A DNA stretch of 56,355 nt from Pseudogymnoascus destructans (Eukaryota > Ascomycota > Leotiomycetes > Thelebolales > Thelebolaceae), in contig NW_020167568.1 in the NCBI RefSeq assembly GCF_001641265.1, positions 1 through 56,355 of the forward strand, written 5' to 3'. Below are positions 32,101 through 43,535 of the stretch, in pieces. Made by a program: the position numbers and the translations under genes. The notes under the pieces are model-generated. The model worked only from the letters and a program-made list of their open reading frames with translations. It had not been told where the DNA came from and ran no database searches. Every line of letters starts with the position of its first letter. Position 1 is the first letter of the stretch.

Positions 32101-34194
32101 TGGAGAGTTGGGTACAAAGAGCGGGGTGCAGTTCTGGTTCTGGTAGACGGCGGTCGAGGGGATGCAGCCTAGGATTGGGTTACCATCGGCGATGGCGTCG
32201 GACATCTTCTTGAGGAACACGCAAGCAATGGCCTCGGCACGACAATAACCATCTGCTCCCTCATCAAAGGCCTTACACTGGCCAGTAGGACTTAGGAAAC
32301 TTGCACCAGCAAGATTTTGAAACCACAAGAAGTTGGTTATGGTGGAGACACCGCCAGCAAGTGCAGCCGTACATTCGCCAGACAAGATGTTGCGGCACGC
32401 GGTGTGAATGGCGACGGTAGAGGCTGAGCAGGCCGTATCAAAGGTCATAGAAGGGCCGGTCCAGCCAAAGTAGTGCGAGACCTTGCCTGGGATGAAGCTC
32501 TTGAGGTTACCCGTGGCGGTAAAGGCATTAGCGGTATGACAGGCTGCGTGGTGCTCGTAGTCACCCGCGCATGCTCCAAGGTAAACACCGACGTGCTTCT
32601 TGTTGCGTGTTGGAGAGTCAGATGTTGTCTCTGTGAAGTAGCCTGACTGCTCGACAGCTTGATAGGAAGCTTGCAGGAAGAGCCTTTGTTGCGGGTCCAT
32701 GGTCGACGACTCGCGAGGGCTGCGCTTGAAGAACTTGTGGTCGAATGCGTCCACATCGCGGATAAAATTTCCATACCATTTGCGCTTTGGATCTTTGTCA
32801 TCCTCTCGGTACAGAGTGTCCATCATTAGGCGCTCCGACGTGATTTCCTCGTGCTGCGACTCGCCTGTACGAAGCATCTGCGAGAACTCATCTACGTCAT
32901 CGGCACCTGCCACCTTGATCGACATGCCGACTACTGCGATGGCATCTTCGTCCACGTGCAGCTGCTGCGACTGTTGTTGATGTAATGAGTGCGCTTCGGG
33001 ATCCAACACGCTGGCAAGACGCTGCGGCATTTCCTCGTCTAGGTCGGCAAACTGCATCAACCTGGGGCCTAGACAACGCATTAGAGTTGGTGGAACGCAT
33101 CGATCCGGGCCGAAGGAAACAAAGATAGTGTCATGGCCAAGGTTGGCTTGCACTGCAGCAAAAGTGTTATACCAATTGCTTTGCCGCACAAGAATGGCGT
33201 GTAATGCAATCTTGGTCAGACTTCCGGCGCTGCGTTCGATCGACTTGCCATCCACAGCTTCGTTGGTGTAGGTCGGTAACGCCAACTTAGAAGCGTCTGG
33301 AAAACGAAGATCAGGGATGCTGTCACAGTACTCGATCAGAGCGTTCGTCAAACTGAGGAAATCCTCGCTGGGGCTGTGGAAATGTCCACGGAGGCCAACT
33401 TCGGCCGCGGTGATGCCATAGTCTCTTGTTGCTTGGAGAAAAGCGGGCGCAGTCTGCTGCGATGTCGTCACTGTAACCCGGGCCTCATCATAGATCACCG
33501 AGATGTAAGCCTGGGGGAACAGACTGTCGATAATCTGATGCATATCTTGACATTGTTGGGCACTACGCCACGCCGTGGCGTATGACTTGGACTGGCCATG
33601 GCCCAGCTCCCTGTTGCACGCTTCTTGAGCGTCAACAAGGGCGCCGACAAGCATAGCCAGACGCACGGCAACGGCCCCATACTTCTCAAATTCGTCCTGA
33701 TTGTTTGCGCTCGCCACAGCGAAAGCGCTGAGCAAACCTGTGCAGAAACCGAGTGTCTGTACCTCGTTAACCCCACCATTCTTCTGTCGTGCTACTAAGT
33801 CTGCTTGGAGATCGATTTTCGCTCCAGCCTCTTTTGATTGTTGATTAAGCTCAAGGTAACGCCAGTACTGTGTGAGTTGGGTGAGAACTACCAGCGGGGT
33901 GAGTATCAGGTTCGGCAGCTGTTCCAGCCTGTCGTCTTCGAGAGGAGCTCGTCGAAACCACGAGTCCAAGTCTGCCAGGTGCTTTTCGCCTTGGACAGCG
34001 CCCTTAATTTTGGGTATTACTTCTGTCAAGGCATCCCAATATTGTGGCAACTCGGCCACTGTATCAAGAATCCAGTCCTGCCCAGCAACCTCACTTGAAA
34101 GGGTGCGCCTAAGCGTTTCGAATTGTCTGTTAAACGAAAGGGCCTGGGGCCCAAACAAGAGGATCGCCGACTCCTGCTGATCGATGTATACCAT
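26118..34194 (-). CDS. Non-reducing polyketide synthase SAT-KS-MAT-PT-ACP-CMeT-R, frameshifted before R
   Basis: This iterative type I PKS would make a C-methylated aromatic polyketide from acetyl/malonyl-CoA. Approximate residues: SAT 5-390 (GFCTG nucleophile, GHFHSP); KS 413-840 (DTACSAS near 587, HGTGT near 723); MAT 935-1250 (GHSFGE near 1036); PT 1325-1640 (SGHLIAQTAPICPA near 1380, DSFSQ near 1563); one ACP 1725-1800 (GIDSL near 1763); an acidic linker; CMeT 1870-2260 (ILEMGAGTGGTT near 2085); then an NAD(P)H reductase domain. The long frame ends at 27190, just after ITGATGSL. The reductase continues in another frame from about 27230 to 26118, with its YCEAK catalytic motif intact. This architecture is typical of synthases releasing aldehydes such as methylorcinaldehyde or azaphilone and tropolone precursors. 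No intron was seen. The break is a real mutation or a sequencing error. Confidence 0.93.
27190..27245 (-). other. Frameshift in the PKS reductase nucleotide-binding motif
   Basis: On the minus strand the frame reads ITGATGSL and then runs to TAA at 27190-27192. The reductase resumes in a second frame with AVAGFADNSAVRTVVC. The third Gly of the expected TGxxGxxG dinucleotide-binding loop falls in the gap. Spacing suggests a loss of roughly 8 bases. No GT-AG intron of plausible length fits. As written, the enzyme would lack its release domain. Confidence 0.75.
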
Positions 34195-34723
34195 GCTTCC
34201 TACGACGGTAGATGTGAACTGTTAAGGAGGGATGATGCGTTGTTGCAGAGGTAGGTACAGTCCGCTTAGTGTTAAATCTAGAATTGAAAAATCATCTCGA
34301 GGTCTTCATCAATATTGTACTACGACCAGGTGCCAGTCGAATCATATTAGACGGCCAAGGTCTGCATATGCGACTTAGAGCTACAATACGGACAGCCGAT
34401 CTCCGTTCGTTATTCATGAGAAGAGGCTAAAGTCTAGAATCCGTCGGGATTTTCTGCAACTTACATTCCCTCGGAGTTGCATCGCTCTTGCGTTGACAGT
34501 GTAATGGCCCCAAAACCGGTCGAGAAAAGAAAGTCCGGACGCAACCCCGGAGCTTGCATCCTTGCGCCTAGGTGTAGAGCTCTCTCAGGGACTCGATGAT
34601 TACCTGGGCGGGACAATGCAGCTCCGGGCACGTGGCGTCTGCGACTCCCTCAATTCAAACTCGAGCAACAACAGCATTGAGCGCAATAACTTCAATTATC
34701 TGGTTTAAGAGTGCCAACTCATT
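34195..34723. other. PKS upstream region
   Basis: Non-coding sequence upstream of the PKS start on the minus strand. The ATG at 34194 (MVYIDQQESAILLFGPQ) matches a normal SAT-domain start. No second cluster gene or regulator is seen here. Confidence 0.5.
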
Positions 34724-34860
34724 ATGGACTCTATCAAAATTCCGGATGGGCTACCTAACTTGGTTACAGCCAGGTTTTAGAGAGCGAAGGAATCAGGTGA
34801 CCTCATCTCCTTCGACACCACGACCACGGTGTTGGACGTGAATGGCATTCCTATAATTAT
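34724..34860 (+). pseudogene. Possible relic of an ATP-adenylyltransferase (HIT-like) gene start
   Basis: The frame from the ATG at 34724 reads MDSIKIPDGLPNLVTARF, a TAG, then RAKESGDLISFDTTTTVLDV and NGIP. This resembles the N-terminus of fungal Apa2/HIT-like nucleotide-binding proteins, recalled from family knowledge without alignment. The stop and the loss of homology after NGIP mark it as a relic. Nothing further is recognisable up to the pogo element at 35238. Confidence 0.3.
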
Positions 34861-35237
34861 ATAACTATTCCGTCCCTGTTCCTTGCTGCATTTATTTGAC
34901 TTTTCTTCCTCCTTGCCTTGGATTTATACCTTCCTCGTTCTTAACGCTACATAAGCTGGCGTGTTATGCGGCGGTAGATACGTTCAAGGCGAGTAGCGTC
35001 CGTCACGGGGGACCGACGGTTCCAAACCGCCGCCGGTCTGAAGATTTTCCAAGAACCACGGTTTGGCTCAACCAGGCTTCAAAAAGGCTCGGGCAGTTCT
35101 ACCAAGCTGGCCGAGCTGCCGCTTGAGCCGTGCCGATTCTCTAGGCCGGCCTACAAATAGTACGTAGGATCAGTAGGTAATTAGATAGTTCAATTTGATT
35201 CTATTACGCTATATACTAGTTCATATACTGTACGCTA

Positions 35238-37228
35238 CTCGGTGTTCCACCCACTCGCTTCGCTCGTAGGTGGCGACAGCAAGTTGTGCGTGCGACAGCA
35301 AGATGTGCGACACATAAAACGAAGAAAAAGACGCCTTATATATCAACTATATAACTATATAATTAAAACATAAAATCAATAGAACTACTATCACTATCGC
35401 TACTGCCACTATTGCTACTATCACTTTGATCCTTACTATACCGTAAAATGATCACTTTTGATTTCAACCCTTCCTTCTTCCGCTCTGCTACCCGCTTCCT
35501 CTCAACCTTACGCTCTTCAATTTCGATTTTACGTGCTTGCGCTTGTAGCTGCTTTACTACTTGGTCCGATTCCCTTGCTGCTCTTGCGTCTGCTTTTGCT
35601 TGCAACTTTGCTTTCTTCTCTTCCCGCATTTTCCGTGCATCTGATGCATATAACTGCCCTCCTTTCTGTAGTGATTTCCGTGCCCTTGCCTTTGCTGCCT
35701 TCTGCTCTACTGCACGTAGAGTCATAATATCTAGCTCGGTCTTATAGAGCTCTGCCCGGTGTAGAACAACTGTAGTTCCACGTGCAAATGATTGAAACCC
35801 TTCTCTTGAAGGCGATGAGAAAGCTTCCTCTGCTCTCTTCTGCCAATGTTCAACCGCTTGCACACTTTGCATAGTTGTTTTCGGTGTTGAGATAATATTA
35901 TATGAAGCAAATGGCTCATAATCAGGTGTTTGATTCCGAGTCTCTTGTATCTTGTCAATTACAAGTGGAGGATTATATGGATATAGTCCTGTATTTCTCC
36001 AACCAGATTGAATTGTACGGACAGTTAGAGATTGCCGTCGGATTTGCGGGAGGTCTGAAAGGAACGTACGTAGCTTATACTCATAGTCGTAGCTACGTAC
36101 TGCTTGATCAAGTGCCTTTTGATGAAAGTGTTTGCACTGCTTAAAAACCGCTACATCAAGAGGTTGTAATAGATGTGTTGTATGAGCAGGAAGGCAGCAA
36201 ATAACAATGTTATGCTCTTCTGCTAATGTAAGAAAGCGCTCTGTTTTATGAGAGTCATGGCCGTCAAGTAATAAGAGGCGAGTATCATCTGGTGCCATAT
36301 GCTCTGCAGATAGTTGGATAAAATGCATAAGGTATTGGATTGCAATGTCGTCGTTTGAATACCCGCTCTCATTTACAATAATGAGAGCATTTGGCTCAAG
36401 GTCATCATTGTACCATGAATCCATATGAAGTTTGCCAGGGATAATGATAGCTTCTGCAAGTGCAGCACCACTTGCATTTACTGCCTCAATTACAGTAACA
36501 GAGAGCCGATTCTCAGGATTATCAACAGTCCACTGCTTTACACCGATTGGTACAATAACAGCCGTAGACTTATAACACCCAATCATATAGCCTGTCTCAT
36601 CAACATTCCATAAATTATATGGCTTAATGTTATGTTTTGTAATAAGGGCGTTATATGTGAGAAAGAATTCCTCAAACACCTCTTTCTTTTGTGCTTGCTT
36701 CCGATGTGTATTAAACGTCTTCGTGTGAATTGTATGAAATTCGGGGTGTGCTTTTAGAAAGCGTTGTAGCCACCGTTGTGATGGTATCGTACGATTAGGT
36801 CGTAAGTCTGCAACTGCCCGTAGTATCATAGATCGGTTGGCAGGGACCCCGCGCTCAAGTTGGTCGTATATGAATTGACAGACCGCGGTCTCTTGCGATT
36901 GAGATAAGACTCGATTGCTACCTCCGTGGGGTAATTGAGGAGACGTAGTACTCGTAATACGACGTCGGAGTGTCTCACGGTTGACATTGAATTTATTTGC
37001 AACCCAAGCAATTGTATATGTACTTGGTTGTTTTAAGAAGAACTGTTGGGCCTCATTAAGGCGAGCAATCATAGTAGGATCGTTATTTTGAGGCATTGTA
37101 GATACTACGTTATGAAGAATACTATTATTTTTTCTATATATCAAAATAGCGGTGTACGCACATCTTGCTGTCGCACGCACAACTTGCTGTCGCCACCTAC
37201 GAGCGAAGCGAGTGGGTGGAACACCGAG
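35238..37228 (-). mobile_element. pogo/Fot1-like transposon, intact
   Basis: The 1,991-bp element is flanked by TA on each side (35236-35237 and 37229-37230), as expected for the Tc1/mariner superfamily. Its inverted repeats are 72 bp and perfect (35238-35309 and 37157-37228). They start CTCGGTGTTCCACC and contain two adjacent near-identical 19-mers, each of the form GCGACAGCAAG[TA]TGTGCG, likely transposase-binding sites. One complete transposase gene lies inside. Perfect ends suggest a recent insertion just upstream of the PKS locus. Confidence 0.95.
35363..37096 (-). CDS. pogo/Fot1-like DDE transposase
   Basis: The 577-residue transposase starts MPQNNDPTMIARLNEAQQFF. It has an N-terminal psq-type helix-turn-helix (YTIAWVANKFNVNRETLRRR), a CENP-B-type DNA-binding domain (RGVPANRSMILRAVADL, SQRWLQRFLKAHPEF) and a DDE catalytic domain (NLWNVDETGYMIG, LLLLDGHDSHKTERF, LPAHTTHLLQPLDVAVFKQ). 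The C-terminus is strongly basic and helical (KAKLQAKADARAARES), ending in a Ser/Asp-rich tail. The frame stays open to 37267, beyond the inverted repeat. The start at 37096 was chosen because it lies inside the element and begins the conserved domain. No inactivating change was seen. Confidence 0.94.
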   Translation of the reverse strand: MPQNNDPTMIARLNEAQQFFLKQPSTYTIAWVANKFNVNRETLRRRITSTTSPQLPHGGSNRVLSQSQETAVCQFIYDQLERGVPANRSMILRAVADLRPNRTIPSQRWLQRFLKAHPEFHTIHTKTFNTHRKQAQKKEVFEEFFLTYNALITKHNIKPYNLWNVDETGYMIGCYKSTAVIVPIGVKQWTVDNPENRLSVTVIEAVNASGAALAEAIIIPGKLHMDSWYNDDLEPNALIIVNESGYSNDDIAIQYLMHFIQLSAEHMAPDDTRLLLLDGHDSHKTERFLTLAEEHNIVICCLPAHTTHLLQPLDVAVFKQCKHFHQKALDQAVRSYDYEYKLRTFLSDLPQIRRQSLTVRTIQSGWRNTGLYPYNPPLVIDKIQETRNQTPDYEPFASYNIISTPKTTMQSVQAVEHWQKRAEEAFSSPSREGFQSFARGTTVVLHRAELYKTELDIMTLRAVEQKAAKARARKSLQKGGQLYASDARKMREEKKAKLQAKADARAARESDQVVKQLQAQARKIEIEERKVERKRVAERKKEGLKSKVIILRYSKDQSDSSNSGSSDSDSSSIDFMF

Positions 37229-38250
37229 TACAGCCTCTAATCCGCCTGCATCACTTTGCCATGCCAAAGTGATAATCAGCCAACTAGCTGAGTAATCCCT
37301 ATCGCACAGGTAAAACTCTTAACAGGTTGAGCACAAATTTGGAGTTTGACGACTTAATTGAGTAAACTACAGGTGCGCAGCCACAGAGATATTCTGTTTA
37401 CGGTTTATTACGATCGCGATGTCTTTGGTGACCGGGCCTTCAGGCTTTTGCGCAACGGGCAGGAAAACTCGACAGTAGACTACAGTATATAGGATAAAAA
37501 TAAATTAATTGAATTACTACACTATCTACGGAGCCTACGTATTATTTATGTTATTCGGAGGGCCTGCCCAAATCCCCCGAGTAGCAGAAGGGTTTGGGCC
37601 TGAAACCTAATGCGCTGGAGTTCTGAGGCAAATCGGCTCACGCCAAGCACCAATTGGGGGGGAGCCTGACGATAACACTGGGAAAAGCTGCCATTCCAGG
37701 GCCAAAATGCCACCGTTTCCCACGGTGCACATCCTCTTTCCCCAACATACTCGAGTAGATAGCGCAGCAGTTGAAAACCATTGAACCAGGCAAAAGTGGA
37801 ACGCCCACACTTTCGCAGGTTCAAGTCGGTTTATATTTTACAACAGCAGCCTACGAGACACCAGTATAAAGCTGGGGTGGAGGGAAGCCAGAACCAAAGC
37901 CAATAGTCGCTATATTTATCCAGACGTACAGTTAACAATACAGAACCCCTTCTCCTAGGCCTTCCGGACCAGTGCCCCGGACTACCGTGAGACCTTGGGT
38001 CCAGGCTTTACAGATGTGCAATGCCACGCTTGAACTCTATAAAAAAGACTTTGCTCTCCTTCCACTTTAGTCACGTTTCTAACAGCTATATTCAATCACC
38101 CTAGCGCCTCATCCCTCAGCCTTGCGCTCCACCCCAACCGCCGCCCCTAACTAGGATCTCTTCGCAGTCCTGTCTCCTGACTTCTTTGAATGTTAGGGTG
38201 TTGACGGTGAAACGCGTCTAGCAACTCTAGACAGCTAAGGTTTTCTACCG
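37229..38250. repeat. Non-coding region with an LTR-like 3' end
   Basis: No gene is supported here. The stretch ending at 38012 (GTGAGACCTTGGG, then GGCTTTACA) parallels the end of the element A LTR (4604-4839), including a CAATAGTCG motif about 95 bases upstream. It is probably a diverged LTR whose left end could not be fixed. 38013-38250 holds a TATAAAAAAG motif and CT-rich sequence but nothing identifiable. Confidence 0.45.
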
Positions 38251-39343
38251 TTTTCTATGAATTGTCTGTAGGTTCATAACCTTTCCATTTTATCAAAAAC
38301 TCTTCCTTGCATCCTACTAACCTTCTGTCTAGGGTCGCTTCGATTTCATATTCAATGATCTAGTTGGAGTTCTGTATCAGTTGTAATCGAGGTGTTTCCT
38401 CTTGCTAGTTCTAACAGTAAGACATGAAATACTAGGTGTAGTCTAGACTTCTTAGCTAGCTGCAGTCTGTAATTAACTAAGCTGACTTTGTTCAATATTT
38501 TGAATGGTCCCAATTTCTTGAAGTCCAACTTCGTACTTGGTCGTTTCATTTTGATGTGTTTCTAGAGTAGATATACTTTATCCCCCTCCTTAAAGGCAGG
38601 TTCCATACTACACTTCTTGTTTGCATACGCGGCAGATCCTCATTTTGTTTGGGACATACACTAATCCTTTAAATCGGATCAATCCTTGTTCATCGATGGC
38701 GAAGTCGCCTTTGGTTTTTATTAAGACTCGCTTTGCACATTCGTCTGTTGCATAAGCTTTCTTGAGTCTTTCTTCCAACTCCGAGTTCTCCACAGTGGCA
38801 ATCGTGGCTAGCAACTTGTTGTATTGCATTCCTGCATCTGTTTTCTTTAATATGGCTCTAGGTCTTTCCTAGGGCTGATGTAGTCAGTCCTTCTACTAAG
38901 AGCATCTGCTCTTGCATTCTCAGAGTCCTTGTGATATGTAATCGTGAAGTTGTAGGCTGCGAGTGTTTCTGCCCATCGGACTTGTCTGTGGTTTAAAACC
39001 TTGGTTGTAGTGAAGTATATGAGATTCTTATGATCCGTCTATACCTACATAGGGTAGGTCAATCCCTCAAGATATACTCGCTACTGCTCAAAGGCAACGA
39101 CAATAGCTATCAGCTCCTTGTCGTAGATGTCATAGTTGAGCTCCATAGGTGACAGTTTTCTAGAGTAATATGAGACTGGCTTGAGCTTTCTGTCTTTGTC
39201 TAGTTGACTCAGACATGCTCTAATTGTGAAATCAGAAGAGTCCATTTCTAGTACTATCTTCTTTGTAGGGTCGAATGTGGCTAAGATAGGTGCTTCTATG
39301 AACTTCAGCTTGAGTTCTTAGAAAGCAGCTTCTGCCCTAGACC
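38250..39343 (-). pseudogene. Ty3/gypsy relic E (reversed, internally deleted)
   Basis: On the minus strand from 39343 down there is an end-of-RT/RNase H region (DSSDFTIRACLSQLD, VSYYSRKLSP, TDHKNLIYFTTTKVLNHRQ), then a connection segment (LLATIATVENSELEERLKKAY). Next comes a jump near 38620 that removes the integrase core, the GPY/F-like part (MKRPSTKLDFKKLGPFKIL) and a chromodomain start (EYEIEATLDRRLVG, KEEFLIKWKGY). Stops arise mostly where TGG or CAG/CAA would be expected, a CpA-context pattern consistent with RIP. It ends abruptly against D2 at about 39343. Confidence 0.75.
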
Positions 39344-39820
39344 TTCACAACATTCTGGGCTGAATTCCAGAGACTCACTGCAGAGCTGGACTACTCAGAA
39401 GAGACCTTGCTTGACGATCTCCGATTTAAAATCAACCAAGGCATGCAGAAAGCCCTTGTTGCAGAAGTGGGAGCTACCACCCTACATGAATTCGCGAAGA
39501 AATGCATGCTTGTGGACCAAAACCTACAGAGAATTCAAGAAAAGGAGAAGAGAATGAAGCCACAGCCGTTCGCCTACCAGAAGCAGAGTGGCCAGAGCCC
39601 TACTGCTAGTACTGCTGTTGAAATAGTGGCACCACAGAAGAAGCTCTACCGCTCTCCCCACCAAGATCCTGAGAAAGAATCGCTCATGAAGCTTGGCAAA
39701 TTCTTCCATTGCCACGAAAGCAGCCATCATGCTCATGACTGCCCTCAGAAACAGAAAGGCAGACTCAATGAGATCTCTGCTACTGAGGATTCTACCCAGT
39801 ATGAGTCGGGAAAAGAATAG
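39344..39820 (+). pseudogene. Element D2 gag, 3' part
   Basis: This truncated Gag is homologous to D1 gag: FWAEFQRLTAELDYSEETLLDDLRFKINQ, then KLGKFFHCHESSHHAHDC, a zinc knuckle where the first Cys of CxxC has become Phe-His-Cys. The capsid N-terminus is missing at the junction with relic E. It ends TAG at 39818-39820. The heptamer GGGAAAA (39808-39814) lies in gag phase G-GGA-AAA three bases before the stop, and pol homology opens in the -1 frame there. Confidence 0.85.
39808..39814 (+). promoter_or_regulatory. Canonical -1 slippery heptamer (D2 gag/pol)
   Basis: GGGAAAA fits X-XXY-YYZ in the gag frame, followed by GAA and the TAG stop. The -1 frame then reads IASRKDIARGSTARIASS, matching the D1 pol start IASRQVITRGSAARIAAS. 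A small indel near 39890 shifts the D2 frame again before the protease. Confidence 0.65.
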
Positions 39821-42800
39821 CCTCTAGAAAAGACATCGCTAGAGGTTCTACAGCAAGAATTGCCTCCTCTGCCTCATCATTATCCCATTCGACTATGACA
39901 CTCCATTCTTAGCTACCTGCAGAATAGGAAGGAATCAAATTGTCATGCAAGCCTTAATGGATAGTGGTGCAACAGGTGGAAGCTTTGTGAATGCTGTTGA
40001 CGCAAAACGAATTTGTGAAATTGAGAACATCTCTCCTATCCAACTTATAAAACCAAAGAACATCGAAGGATTTAATGGAGTTGCAGCATGCTATATACCC
40101 TCAACTACAAATTGGAGATCACGTTGAAAGTCTATGCCCTCTATTCATTACTACTCTTGGGAAACAGTCTATCATTCTTGGGAAAGCTTGGATGAAGCAG
40201 CATGGAGTCACACTCAATATGGTAAACGACCAAGTCATCTTTACAAAGGGTCACTGCCAGCACACTACACCAACAGACACTTTAAAAGTGAAAAGTACAA
40301 GTCCCCAAGCTGAGAAGGAAATACAAGATAAAGAAGCTCCGAAGCCAGCCCTCCAACCTCATTATAAGAACAAGAACAAATGCACTGTTACAATGATTGG
40401 AGCTGCACCATTCAATATGCTTCAGAAGCAGAAAGGAGCTAAGGTTTTTGCAGTATCATTTAAAGATATACTCACTGAACAAGCAAAGGAGGAAACGAAA
40501 TCGACCCAAAACTGATCCTCCCAAAGGAGTTCCATAAATATCTCGATGTGTTCTCAAAACAGGCTGCAGACAAACTTCCGCCTCACAGATATGCAGACCA
40601 TCACATTGTGTTAGAAGGGAACTGGAAACTAGGGCATGCACCACTCTATAACATGTCTCGAGAAGAGCTTGATCTTGTGAAGAAATACGTGGAGGACAAT
40701 CTTACCAAAGGATTCATCGAAGCTAGCAAAGCACCATTTGCCTCACCTGTGTTATTTGTACGCAAACCAGGAGGTGGACTTCGATTTTGCGTACACTATC
40801 GCAAACTAAATGCGATCACAAGGAAAGACTCATACCCACTTCCCCTCATTGATGAAACATTGCCTCGATCACAGGTGCCAAATATCTTACAAAGATTGAT
40901 ATTAGACATGCCTTTAATCGAATTCGCATGCAGACAGAGGAGGACGAAGATCTGACAACATTCAAAACTCGATTTGGATCATACAAATACAAAGTTCTCC
41001 CATTTGGACTTACGAATGGCCCAGCAACATTCCAACGATATATGAATGAAACATTAATGGAATACATAAACAAATTTGTCACTGCATACATGGACGATCT
41101 TCTTGTCTATAGCACAAGTAAGGAGGAACATGAGCATGTCAAAATGGTTCTACAAAAGCTTCAAGAAGCAGGACTACAAGCAGATATAGCAAAATGCGAA
41201 TTCTTCGTTCAAGAGACAAAATTCTTAGGACTCATCATTGGAGTTAATGGAATTCGCATGGATCCTGGAAAGGTGAACACTATACGGGACACGCAAGCTT
41301 TTATCGGATTCTGTGTGTTCTATCGAAGGTTTATCAAGAACTATTCAAACATCATGAAACCACTCGTCAACTTAACAAAAAAAGACCATGTCTTCGAATG
41401 GACAGAAGCATGCAGGGAGCATTCACACTTCTGAAAAAGACTGTCACAGAAGCCCCAGTCTTACGACATTTCGATAGAGAGAAGACAGCCTATGTTGAGG
41501 CTGATGCCTCAGATTTTATTTCCTTAGGGGTACTGTCACAGAAAGATGACAAGGGAATCCTACATCCAGTTGCATTCTTCTGGAAAAAGATGGCACCTGT
41601 AGAATGCAATTACGAAATCTATGACAAGGAGTTACTCGCCATCATCAGATGCTTCGAAGCATGGAGACTAGAAGTCGAGGGCACAGCAATGCCAGTCCAA
41701 GTTTTGTCAGATCACAAGAGTCTTGAATACTTCATGACAACAAAGAAGCTTACTCGAAGGCAAGCTCGATGGGCTGAGTTTCTGTCAAGGTTTAACTTTC
41801 AAATTATATATCGACCTGGGAAACAGAACGGAAAAGCAGATGCATTAACTCGAAGACCGGGAGATAGACCAGAAGGGAACGAAGAAGATGACCGCCAAAA
41901 ACAACAACTTCAAACCCTGCTACCACTCAAGAGACTCCATCCAGACCTCCAAGAGATAAGGAAATTCGAAGATGCTAAGGTGAATCAAGACATCCAACTC
42001 GCGCCAGTCCACCTACAGGAAGCAAGTATTCTAGACAAAATCCAAACTGCACAACTTCAAGACAGCTTATGCAAAGACACTATTCAGAAGCTTCAGAATG
42101 GAGAACGAAACAGTCCAGACATAGCTCTAGCATATTACGAGGTGAAGGAAGGGCTCTTATATTATCATAATAGAGTCTGGGTTCCAGAAAGTACTCATGT
42201 CGTACTCTTACAAGAAATTCATGACCAACCAGCAATGGGACACCCTGGCATTGGGAAGATGATTCGGGTCATCAAAAGACAGTATTACTGGCCCCAGATG
42301 AATAAGACAATTATACGATACATCAAGAACTGCCATATCTGCAAAAGATCAAAACCTACAAGAGATGCTTATAATGGACTTCTTCAACCAATCCCTGTTG
42401 GCAGCCAGCCATGGCAGGACATATCACTCGACTTTATTACAGGATTGCCATTGTGTGAAGGAAACCATGCTATCCTTGTCGTAGCATGCTGACTTACAAA
42501 AGAATGCCATTTTATCCCATGCTTTGCAGGCCAAGAATGCACAACTGCAGAAGCAACAGCACAGCTACTCCTTCGACATGTATGGAAACACCATGGTTTA
42601 CCAAATTCGATCATCTCAGACAGAGGCCCCCAGTTCGTGGCTGCAGTGTGAAAAATCCTCTGCAAAGTTTGGAAAGTTATAACAAAATTGTCTACTGCCT
42701 TCCACCCAGAAACGGATGGGCAAACTGAGAGGTTCAATGCAGAACTCGAACGATATTTACAAGCTTATGTTAACTATCTCCAAGACAACTGGGTCGAATA

Positions 42801-43535
42801 TCTTTGCATGGCAGAATTTGCAGCAAATGCTCTACCGTAAGACTCTACAAAAATCAGTCCATTCTTTGCAAATAAGGGATTCGAGCCAAGAATTAGTTTT
42901 GATATTAAGAACAGCGAGTTCCAAATAGCGCCACAGGAACACAAGGATATGATATAAAGCATGAAAGATATTTGGGAATTTCTGCAAGACCAAATCGCAC
43001 TCTCACAAACTCGCATGGAGACATTCGCAAATGAATGCAGGAAAGCTGCACCAAGATATCAGGTTGGAGATCAAGTATGGCTATCTACACGAAATATCAG
43101 GACTCAGAGGCCATCGAAGAAACTCGATCACAAGCAAGTTGGTCCGTATAAGATTCTCGAACGAATTGAGCAAGTGGCATATCGATTAGAGCTACCACCA
43201 ATCATGAAGATACATCCTGTCTTTCACAGCAACCTCTTACGATTTGACTCAGATAATGCTTTACAAGGCCAGCACCATGAACCACCCCTGCCAATCGTTA
43301 TAGAAGATGAACTTGAATAAGAAGTTGAAGAAATCCTAGATTCTAAATTCCTACAGAAGAAGCTGTTCTATATGGCAGCATGGAAGAACCACCCACCAGA
43401 CAACACTTGGTATCCCGCTACAAACTTCAACAATGCACCTGAACTCACACAAGCTTTCCACTGAAAATACCCACAGAAGCCACGATGATCTTACTCTTGA
43501 TCAGGAGATCAATCTTAGTAGGGGGGGGGGGGTAG
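39821..43535 (+). pseudogene. Element D2 pol relic
   Basis: This is a near-complete Pol of the D family in several frames: protease (LMDSGATGGSF, about 39955), RT (FVTAYMDDLLVYS, about 41075-41110), RNase H (EADASDFISLGVLSQ, HKSLEYFMTTKKLTRRQ), integrase (HPGIGKMIRVIKRQYYWP, CHICKRSKPTR, DISLDFITGLP, STAFHPETDGQTE) and a chromodomain-like tail (EVEEILDSKF to YPATNFNNA, about 43320-43450). Breaks occur near 39890, 40095, 40515, 40880, 41280, 41430, 42490 and 42650-42960. A 12-base G run (43521-43532) is the polypurine tract. Codon and base use match D1. Confidence 0.9.

Noticed and set aside
37097..37267. N-terminal extension of the pogo transposase
   Set aside because: It runs through the inverted repeat and past the end of the element into flanking DNA, so it cannot belong to the transposase.
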